Source: Nematostella vectensis (Eukaryota > Cnidaria > Anthozoa > Actiniaria > Edwardsiidae). Taken from it: a stretch of 64,000 bases of DNA. The translations under genes and the position numbers were made by a program. The DNA lies in assembly GCF_932526225.1 (NCBI RefSeq), contig NC_064034.1, forward strand, positions 14,830,887-14,894,886, in the 5' to 3' direction. Of this stretch, positions 54,401 to 64,000 are shown piece by piece; position 1 is the stretch's first letter; each line of letters starts with the position of its first letter. The notes below the pieces were generated by a model. The model was not told the origin of the DNA. It saw nothing but the letters and a program-made list of their open reading frames with translations, and made no database searches.

Positions 54401-57400
54401 GCAGGACTATGGCAAAAATTAACCGGCCCCAATAGGAAATTTGGACTAAAACCAAAGCCCTGTCCAGATATAGGCTAATCCTATATAAGGAGTCCAGCGT
54501 CTGAGACAGCCAGCAGGACTATGGCAAAAATTAAAAAAATAGAAAATTTGAACTAAAACCAAAGCCCTGTCCAGATATAGGCTAATCCTATATAAGGAGT
54601 CCAGCGTCTGAGACAGCCAGCAGGACTATGGCAAAAATTAACCGGCATCAATAGAAAATTTGAACTAAAACCAAAGCCCTGTCCAGATATAGGCTAATCC
54701 TATATAAGGAGTCCAGCGTCTGAGACAGCCAGCAGGACTATGGCAAAAATTAACCGGCCCCAATAGGAAATTTGGACTAAAACCAAAGCCCTGTCCAGAT
54801 ATAGGCTAATCCTATATAAGGAGTCCAGCGTCTGAGACAGCCAGCAGGACTATGGCAAAAATTAACCGGCATCTATAGAAAATTTGAACTAAAACCAAAG
54901 CCCTGTCCAGATATAGGCTAATCCTATATAAGGAGTCCAGCGTCTGAGACAGCCAGCAGGACTATGGCAAAAATTAACCGGCCCCAATAGGAAATTTGGA
55001 CTAAAACCAAAGCCCTGTCCAGATATAGGCTAATCCTATATAAGGAGTCCAGCGTCTGAGACAGCCAGCAGGACTATGGCAAAAATTAAAAAAATAGAAA
55101 ATTTGAACTAAAACCAAAGCCCTGTCCAGATATAGGCTAATCCTATATAAGGAGTCCAGCGTCTGAGACAGCCAGCAGGACTATGGCAAAAATTAACCGG
55201 CATCAATAGAAAATTTGAACTAAAACCAAAGCCCTGTCCAGATATAGGCTAATCCTATATAAGGAGTCCAGCGTCTGAGACAGCCAGCAGGACTATGGTA
55301 GAAATTAACTTGCATCTATAGAAAATTTGAACTAAAACCAAAGCCCTGTCCAGATATAGGCTAATCTTATATAAGGAGTCCAGCGTCTGAGACAGCCAGC
55401 AGGACTATGGCAAAAATTAACCGGCATCAATAGGAAATTTGGACTAAAACCAAAGCCCTGTCCAGATATAGGCTAATCCTATATAAGGAGTCCAGCGTCT
55501 GAGACAGCCAGCAGGACTATGGCAAAAATTAACCGGCCCCAATAGGAAATTTGGACTAAAACCAAAGCCCTGTCCAGATATAGGCTAATCCTATATAAGG
55601 AGTCCAGCGTCTGAGACAGCCAGCAGGACTATGGCAAAAATTAACCGGCATCAATAGAAAATTTGAACTAAAACCAAAGCCCTGTCCAGATATAGGCTAA
55701 TCCTATATAAGGAGTCCAGCGTCTGAGACAGCCAGCAGGACTATGGCAAAAATTAACCGGCCCCAATAGGAAATTTGGACTAAAACCAAAGCCCTGTCCA
55801 GATATAGGCTAATCCTATATAAGGAGTCCAGCGTCTGAGACAGCCAGCAGGACTATGGCAAAAATTAAAAAAATAGAAAATTTGGACTAAAACCAAAGCC
55901 CTGTCCAGATATAGGCTAATCCTATATAAGGAGTCCAGCGTCTGAGACAGCCAGCAGGACTATGGCAAAAATTAACCGGCATCAATAGGAAATTTGGACT
56001 AAAACCAAAGCCCTGTCCAGATATAGGCTAATCCTATATAAGGAGTCCAGCGTCTGAGACAGCCAGCAGGACTATGGCAAAAATTAACCGGCATCAATAG
56101 GAAATTTGGACTAAAACCAAAGCCCTGTCCAGATATAGGCTAATCCTATATAAAGAGTCCAGCGTCTGAGACAGCCAGCAGGACTATGGCAAAAATTAAC
56201 CGGCCCCAATAGGAAATTTGGACTAAAACCAAAGCCCTGTCCAGATATAGGCTAATCCTATATAAGGAGTCCAGCGTCTGAGACAGCCAGCAGGACTATG
56301 GCAAAAATTAACCGGCCCCAATAGGAAATTTGGACTAAAACCAAAGCCCTGTCCAGATATAGGCTAATCCTATATAAGGAGTCCAGCGTCTGAGACAGCC
56401 AGCAGGACTATGGCAAAAATTAACCGGCATCTATAGAAAATTTGAACTAAAACCAAAGCCCTGTCCAGATATAGGCTAATCCTATATAAGGAGTCCAGCG
56501 TCTGAGACAGCCAGCAGGACTATGGCAAAAATTAACCGGCCCCAATAGGAAATTTGGACTAAAACCAAAGCCCTGTCCAGATATAGGCTAATCCTATATA
56601 AGGAGTCCAGCGTCTGAGACAGCCAGCAGGACTATGGCAAAAATTAAAAAAATAGAAAATTTGAACTAAAACCAAAGCCCTGTCCAGATATAGGCTAATC
56701 CTATATAAGGAGTCCAGCGTCTGAGACAGCCAGCAGGACTATGGCAAAAATTAACCGGCATCAATAGAAAATTTGAACTAAAACCAAAGCCCTGTCCAGA
56801 TATAGGCTAATCCTATATAAGGAGTCCAGCGTCTGAGACAGCCAGCAGGACTATGGCAAAAATTAACCGGCCCCAATAGGAAATTTGGACTAAAACCAAA
56901 GCCCTGTCCAGATATAGGCTAATCCTATATAAGGAGTCCAGCGTCTGAGACAGCCAGCAGGACTATGGCAAAAATTAAAAAAATAGAAAATTTGAACTAA
57001 AACCAAAGCCCTGTCCAGATATAGGCTAATCCTATATAAGGAGTCCAGCGTCTGAGACAGCCAGCAGGACTATGGCAAAAATTAACCGGCATCAATAGGA
57101 AATTTGGACTAAAACCAAAGCCCTGTCCAGATATAGGCTAATCCTATATAAGGAGTCCAGCGTCTGAGACAGCCAGCAGGACTATGGCAAAAATTAACCG
57201 GCATCAATAGGAAATTTGGACTAAAACCAAAGCCCTGTCCAGATATAGGCTAATCCTATATAAGGAGTCCAGCGTCTGAGACAGCCAGCAGGACTATGGC
57301 AAAAATTAACCGGCCCCAATAGGAAATTTGGACTAAAACCAAAGCCCTGTCCAGATATAGGCTAATCCTATATAAGGAGTCCAGCGTCTGAGACAGCCAG

Positions 57401-57743
57401 CAGGACTATGGCAAAAATTAACCGGCATCAATAGGAAATTTGGACTAAAACCAAAGCCCTGTCCAGATATAGGCTAATCCTATATAAGGAGTCCAGCGTC
57501 TGAGACAGCCAGCAGGACTATGGCAAAAATTAACCGGCATCAATAGGAAATTTGGACTAAAACCAAAGCCCTGTCCAGATATAGGCTAATCCTATATAAG
57601 GAGTCCAGCGTCTGAGACAGCCAGCAGGACTATGGCAAAAATTAACCGGCATCAATAAGCAATTTGGACTAAAACCAAAGCCCTGTCCAGGTATAGGCTA
57701 ATCCTATATAAAGAACCCAGCATCTGAGACAGCCAGCAGGACT
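51492..57743 (+). repeat. 112-bp satellite array, about 56 units
   Basis: Unit: TGAGACAGCCAGCAGGACTA, TGGCAAAAATTAACCGGC, CCAAAGCCCTGTCCAGATAT and AGGCTAATCCTATATAAGGA in order. Variation sits mostly in the 20 bp after TTAA, defining at least five types (CATCAATAGG, CCCCAATAGG, CATCTATAGA, GTAGAAATTAACTTGC, and a shorter A7 type). The order of eleven consecutive types starting at the A7 unit at about 52860 repeats exactly from 54530, a 15-unit (about 1.68 kb) higher-order period. The last unit is diverged. No ORF crosses the array. Confidence 0.97.
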
Positions 57744-57944
57744 GTCCTGTTCAGATCGCTTTGAAATAATTTGATGTTCATGTATTTTCATTTTTGTCCT
57801 ATATTTTCTATTGTGAAAAAAACTCAATAGCTTTGGTTCAATAGCTTTGGTACAAGTGCAACTAAAATGATGATGAGGTCTTGAGTATCTAACTAAACTA
57901 CTCATTTATAATTACTGATCTACTGCCAATTTTGGTGTCAACTA

Positions 57945-60900
57945 CTAAATATCTTTCCCCTTGTTGAACTTCTTTGCTTTTCTGCTTGCTTTGCCCCTAG
58001 CTTTTCTTTTCATGAGTTGCTTGTTGTTTTCTTCTAAAAGAGAAAATGTTTCTTTAGCTTATGTTTATCCAATCATATTGTTTTTCCCATACAATTACTA
58101 TTGTCCAAAAACTTGTAATCGATCAAGTTTGTGTGTTTGCAAATCTGCTGTACTGTATAGTAAACTGAATATCATGTACAGATACAATTGATGTAATTGT
58201 TTTCAACTTATAAAGATAGCCTGGGCTCAGACCAATATTGTAGTACGGATAATTGTTTTCCACTATGAATAGTGCAGGCACTTGTAAACTGCAAGAATAA
58301 TCCTTAAGGCTTAAACAAATTCTTGAAAAATAAGTGCAATGAATAAACTGCTTCCATGTTTCATATGTGGTCTGTCTATCGACTTACCTATTGTGGTGTC
58401 ATTGCCCCCTATGAAAGTCTGCAACAATTCACTTTTGAAGTGAACCTATTCAATACAAACAAACTGTTAGTACTTAGAAAAGTATTGTAATACAAGTATA
58501 AACTGGTATTCCCCCAGATCCTATTCACCATTTGTTAAAAAATAACTGAGGTTGGTAGACAATTATTTAAAGCCTCATAATTGATTAAATAGGCAAAACA
58601 ATAATAATAACCAACATCTAGAAACAAAGTACAAGCATATATAGAAAAAAAAATATTTGTAAAATGTAGATCATGAGACAAAAGTAAATACGTCCTTATT
58701 CTTAAAAATCTTTTTCATTCAATTTTTTTGGTCATATATTCACTTTACCTCATGCTCTTCGCCCGTATCTGATTTAGAATCCATGTCAGGATCATAGCCA
58801 GTCTAGAGAGGCAAAAAATAAGCCCAAAAACAATTATTAATAAAATAAGCTAAGTTAGAAATGATGATTCAGTTGGAACCTTGAACCTCTATAAAAAAGA
58901 GTCCGAAGAAACAAGTTATTTCCGTTCTTTAGCTGGACCAAAATTACAGTAAAGTGTAACAAAAATGGAAATGGAACAATTAACAATATTGTGTGAAGTT
59001 TTTTGCCTGAATTTTTTTACGACCTTAATTTTTCGTTGTTATTTATAGGCTAATGGCACAACATCTGCAAAAAGATTATATCATCAGCATAGTGTGTGAG
59101 GTTGAGCTTCAGCATAGGCTTACAAACACATTGAAAATAAAATTCCATCTCCTACCCACCTTGTGATCAACAGTTTTCTTGTTGTCTTTATTCCTTCTCT
59201 TTTTTTTTTTTCCTTTTTTTCCTTTATGCTTAGGGCTTTGAGGATGACCCTTCCATCAAAAGTGCTGAGATTGACATCTATTAAAGAATAAATTGTGATG
59301 TTAATGGGCCATCAATAAAATAGAAGAAAATTAAATATTTGAATTATTGGATGTGATGTGCACCTTGTTTTCAAAAGCCATTCAGTTATACAGTACATTT
59401 TACAGTGCAAATATGTCTTTAAATTTTTGAGTAACATCAAATTGACGTCAAAACAACTTGGGACAGTAAACAGAGTAAACAACATCGTCCCTACATCTCC
59501 CCTTACTAAGGGGGCCATTATTTGAGGCTTGGGTGGGAGCAATTTTGCTGCCAATAGTGCACAGCAATAATGCAACTCTGAATGATAATCTTTTAAGTAC
59601 CAACCTTCTGCACGGGCAACAACTCCTAGGTTGGAACCAATAGCACGCAACACCAACAGTATTGGTTCCCTCCCATGGCCATGATTTCTGGATACTAAAA
59701 AAATGTTACAAGAGGGAATGACTAAACCCTTAGTGTGTTTTGGAACATAGTGGCTCTTGTGAATGTTTAAAAGAGGAGGCAAAAGCAAAAGGTGCTAGAG
59801 CTTTCCAGAGCTGCATTTTATTTACACTAATTCATGATAATACAGTATAAGACATTTTCCAGTTAAGTAGGACTTTTACTGTTACATGCGATGCAGATTT
59901 ACTGCATCCTTCTTTAGGCACAGGCAGTAAGGGCTGCTATCTGTCAGTGGTTAATAAAGAAATGTTACAGTATGGGGAAATTTATATGTTAAAACTAAAT
60001 CAAGTTTGGAAAGGCATGGAGACTCGATTGCCAAACTTTGAGTACATAAAACTCAGAATAATCCATACTCAATCCAGCACCAAAACATGTTGAAAACATA
60101 GCTTAGATTTCAATAGGAAGGAAGCCTCGTGGCACAGATTGACAAACCTCACTAATAACTTTAAGCTTTTTTACTGTTAAGAAAATGCTTTCTCCTTTAA
60201 CATTTTAACAGCCCCCCCAATAATATTCATTAAGATACAGTTGCATCATTAAAAATACTATACCTGCCCTCTCATCATCTGTGCCTTCGAAACACACACA
60301 TAGCAGAGGTTTGACCTCCAAGTCTTCGACATCCCTAATAAAACATAGCCAACAGTATTAGATTTGAATAAAAACATTTTGAACAACATGGGTCAAGAGG
60401 CTGAGAAGCAAACCGAGTAAAGATTTGTAGTAATGCTAAACAACATTGTTGGGGTTTAACTCAATTTTATTGATTGCTGACATTTTATCCATGACTATAG
60501 TGTTTACCTGAAGAAACTTGCCAGCATGTAGTTGGCTGGCTCATCTGGTTCAACCCCTGAGCAGATAAGCAATGATCTGCCAGAGTACTTGGCTTGTATA
60601 CATGCCTAAACAAAGCATCATTCCATTGTTACACAATTTTGGGAAAACTATAATACTGTAGATGTTTTATATACAAGAATATGTGCAAGAAAATGATGAT
60701 GAAACTAACATAAACAGTAATATGGCAAGTTATTACCCTAAATGTGACGACTCAGGCGAAAACCGACCGTACAGCCATTTCGTTCCGTGAGCTTACCCGC
60801 GAATTTTGTTTTAGCAAGTCAAGAGGTTTTTTATTGGATCTCATGTGGTCAGGATACCGGACCAATCAAAACTTGAAGAATGAGTCCATTTGTAAAATGA

Positions 60901-63900
60901 GCTTCAAATTATTAATGATAACACAATAAAAAAATATCCACACAGTGTGTTGTCATCTTGAAGTCTGAATTTTATTCAGCTGAAAAGGGGCGGAGCTAAG
61001 CTCTTTCAAAGTGCGGGTCTTTGTTTAAGAACATATGGGCAGAAATAATAGACTTTATTGTAAAATTCTAAAGGTTCTTTATATGATGGTCGCTCCTACC
61101 CTGGTTCCAGAGCCTTGAACGTCTCTAAATAGAGAAGTTCCATGCTCCGGAAACAGGGTAAGTCACACCACGAGAAAAGGAAAGAAATTATGAGGCTTTA
61201 AAATATAAATATGTTAAACATTTTGCTCTTCCATAACGATGAGATTGCAGATACATACAGTAGGATATCTCTATAATAGCAAGGTGGCTTTGTATCTATA
61301 CATACTTCTGTAGTTTATGGATCCTAGTGTTGCAACTCGGTATGCCTTAATTTAAAGTACCCCAAAATATAAGAACCTCTTTTGCCCAAAAGGAGAAAAT
61401 CTAGGTTCTCACACACAGATTTATTTTACTGTACCTGATGGTAATTTTCGAGTACCACACACAGGTCCCCAAGTGCCTGTGTGTGATACCACATCTGGCC
61501 CTTTGTGATGCTTTGGTTCAGAAAACCAAACTCATACTCATCCTCCCTTACTGTTCCAACTAAATAAAAAGAACCATTGCCTATTACAATTCCAACAATA
61601 TGTATAATGAGAAATTTGTATTGAAGCTATAACATAAATGGTATACTATTTCAAACACACAAGTGGCCTTCATAAAGCAATTAAACTATTGCAATTAAAT
61701 TTAAAATTAATACAGCATAATGGATCTCTATAGTAAAATGATTGTATAATAATGTGGCAGCTCTTTTTCCTTACTTTCCTCTGTTCCTCTGTTTCTCTCA
61801 TATTAGCTGATTAATTAAACTATGCAAAAACTACTCTCTTTTCAGAGAGTTGCACAAAATAAAACTTAAAGCAAACCATGTATTGATTTTCCCCTGGTTT
61901 TATTAGCATGCGTTTGATTTGAATTCTTACCAACAACTCCAAAACTTGAGTGCAAATTTATTTCCTTTAAGAATTCTCCTGAAAAAAAAAAAAATACAAC
62001 TAATTGTCAATGGGGGCATTCTCCATATCCACTTGCTAAGAAGAACATAGGAAACAGTTATTTTATAATAATTAGGATCTCCACAGTATAACGCTTATTT
62101 TATAACAATAAGAGGACCACCACCCCACCAGTATCTGCACTGAATATCTGCACTTAAATAATTTCTTATGATACAGAGATATTATAGGAAAAGTGAGATG
62201 ACAAAAGAGAAAGATGTGCAATGAAAATACTATTTCATGATTTGTAATACATTTATGATGCAAATTAATAATGGTGATTCCATGGACCTCTGTCATGGGA
62301 ACCCTGTCTAATGGACTACAAATCAAACAAAAATAATAATTAAAAAGAAAACTTGCATATGGCTAAATCTCTATGTATAATTTAGAATTTACTTGGGTTT
62401 TGTAGATAATAAGATATATTCATATTTACCTTTAGAGGGATCCGTTGATTTTCCCTTTCCAGGGTTGCTAAGGGCTAGAAGATAAAAAAAATTGTTTTAT
62501 CGTCATTAAAATCTCCATTGTATCTGCACTGTAGTGGATTCCTATAATACAGAGAAATTCTAGGATAAAAGGAATTAACTAAAGAAAGAAATCAATAAAT
62601 GTGCCCTTGCTTACCATTCAACTCGCTCTTCTCTTTGACTTCCTTGTATTCAAGAACTATGCAAATTAGAAATGGTTATGATTTTGTTTTCTTATTCAAC
62701 ATTTTTTAATGGAAACCAGCATTAGGGGAAAAATATAGGCTATAACAGGTCCTACCAGGTACAAGGTCGTCCCCACTAGAAGGGGATGAAGATGGACTAC
62801 CTCTGAGGTGGACTATAAAAACAAGAATAACAATTATATTTTAAAAAAGCATTGAATAGCTAAATCTTTATATATGTATAATAAGGGAATAATATGGTGG
62901 GTTTTGTAGATAACAAGATGTTTATTATATTCACCTTTAGAGGGCTTGTCAGGTTTCTTGCCTTTTCCAGGAGGGTTTATACTAAGGACTATAGCAAAAA
63001 CTTTTTTAATTTTATTATAAGAGGAACTACTTGAAAAGAAAAATGTAATAGTCTAGTACTTTATAGATGATTAAGAATCAAAATGTGTTGTCATCATAAA
63101 TTGTTGTAGATCATATTCACCTTTAGAGGACTCTTTTTTCTTTATTTGAGTGCTTAGTGCTAGAACATAAAAAAAACTTTTTTATTTACCATAACTAGTG
63201 TTTTTTATAGAAGAAGTAGGTGTGCTTTAAGCTAAATGATGGTATATATATATACTCCAGTTGAAGTCTTTCACTGGGAGCCAAAATAGTGCTCAACTTT
63301 ACAGGAGCTGTTATATATATATAGGTGAAAGTGTCAAAGATTGAAATAATAGAGAATAAGAAATTCATTTTCTTTATTTTCATGTTCAAAATGTGGTTGC
63401 CCGATTAAATAATGCAAACTCACGTTGATTATATTTATCGCTGTTGTCACCTTCATCACTGGTGGCTACATAAAACAGTTTGAAAAGTGAATAATAATAG
63501 AATTATAGACTCCAGCAGCACCCCCCTTCTATTCTTTGTTTCTTAGGGAAGGGTCAATATTTATTTGGGGGGTGGGAGGTGTGGAGGGCTTCTAAGTTGA
63601 ATTTTTTGGGGTTCAAAAATCTCTACCCTCCCCAAAAATGGGGTCTAAAAATTATGGCCCTCCCCCTTGGGGGTGACTTCTTGGTCGCCCCTGTTATTCA
63701 ATTATATTCCTTATTAATGATAGCACTTATTGAGTTTAGAGAAAATAAGTTTAGATAACTGACAAAGGGGGCCTTACCTGGTGTTGGGGTGGTGCTGCTG
63801 CTTAAATCTGCTCGCAAAATGATACAAATTGATACATGAAATTTGATTTGTTTTCTAAATGCTGCAATGAATCATGTAGACTTACTTATGCAATAAAGTT

Positions 63901-64000
63901 TTTTAGCACTTAGTTTTTTAAGCTCTTCTCTTACCTTTTGTCCTTAGACAGAAATACATCCTTTTCGTTCGATTAAACGCATGGTAAATTTCCTGGCCAG
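57945..64000 (-). CDS. Unrecognised multi-exon gene, 3' portion
   Basis: Sixteen exons on the minus strand: 64000-63935 (partial), 63807-63778, 63465-63424, 63159-63121, 62988-62935, 62812-62756, 62656-62615, 62474-62430, 61978-61931, 61559-61435, 60605-60508, 60334-60264, 59277-59156, 58802-58749, 58418-58388, 58033-57945 (stop TAG). All have GT-AG borders and every junction joins in phase, giving about 336 residues. N-terminal part: EIYHAFNRTKRMYFCL. Then a Ser/Lys/Pro-rich low-complexity region over eight tiny exons. Then a folded-looking core: LHSSFGVVVGTVREDEYEFG, KGQMWYHTQALGDLCVVLEN, AKYSGRSLLICSGVEPDEPA, LLCVCFEGTDDERA. Last come a Lys-rich stretch, acidic DPDMDSKSDTGEEHE, and a basic C terminus (KRKARGKASRKAKKFNKGK) like a nuclear signal. 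Function not recognised. Confidence 0.7.
62430..63159 (-). repeat. Three related tiny exons in the minus-strand gene
   Basis: Exons 63159-63121, 62988-62935 and 62474-62430 all read LS...K...SK. The last two share GKGK and all end CTCTAAAG or CCTCTAAAG before GTGAAT/GTAAAT. The 3' exon ends and donor sites (CTTTAGAGG on the plus strand) are nearly identical, so these exons probably arose by duplication. Confidence 0.65.

Noticed and set aside
51492-57743. Tandem promoters or a 5S/snRNA gene cluster, because of TATATAAGG in each unit
   Set aside because: No internal control boxes, no 5S or snRNA sequence and no terminator T-runs. A satellite explains it fully.
59231-59288. Plus-strand terminal exon ending EIDIY before a stop and AATAAA-like word
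   Set aside because: The same bases fit the minus-strand gene in phase with its neighbours on both sides, and no plus-strand partner exon was found.

Overview
The window looks like animal nuclear DNA, most likely from a cnidarian (a sea anemone or coral). It has compact spliced genes with short GT-AG exons. It is also packed with transposon types common in such genomes: a tyrosine-recombinase retroelement, a Polinton/Maverick, CR1-like LINE pieces, hAT/MULE/Harbinger-type short elements and a hammerhead retrozyme. There is no bacterial organisation. The organism call is an inference from element content and protein character, not from a species marker.

Layout. 1-9.2 kb is repeats: the N-terminal part of a reverse-transcriptase ORF running off the left edge (minus strand), small inverted-repeat elements, a nearly intact DIRS-like element (Gag-type zinc knuckle, RT-RNase H, tyrosine recombinase; 2.6-5.9 kb) and AT-rich sequence. 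9.36-23.34 kb is one Polinton/Maverick with terminal inverted repeats. It carries a PolB gene running on into an SF1 helicase, a broken integrase, a packaging ATPase, a major capsid protein, a penton-like minor capsid protein and five or six accessory proteins. It sits inside a 145-bp hAT-type MITE, whose empty relative lies at 38.26 kb, so the insertion junction can be read directly. Nearly every gene has a stop or frameshift; only the penton-like gene is clearly uninterrupted.

24-32.7 kb holds LINE fragments, a 444-bp MITE, an intronless broken RecQ-like helicase copy, a 2.3-kb strand almost without G, and a long (TGTC)n microsatellite. 33.1-37.6 kb is a complete host gene for mitochondrial inner membrane protease subunit 2 (IMMP2L; five coding exons in phase). 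Its introns carry a MULE-type MITE and one half of an inverted repeat pair. 38.7-39.6 kb is the last exon of a damaged cytochrome P450 on the minus strand. Beside it lie a Harbinger-type fold-back element and a 357-bp hammerhead retrozyme.

42.4-47.6 kb holds exons of an M16 metallopeptidase (nardilysin/insulysin-like), with a 46-bp minisatellite in an intron and an in-frame triplicated exon. This is followed by a 2.6-kb palindrome (47.7-50.3 kb) and a 6.25-kb satellite of 112-bp units with a 15-unit higher-order repeat. 57.9-64 kb is the 3' portion of an unrecognised minus-strand gene, built of small exons that join in frame over 16 exons.

The host genes are independent of each other. The mobile elements act as nested insertions, and target-site duplications (9-bp, 8-bp, 3-bp) allow several to be bounded to the base.
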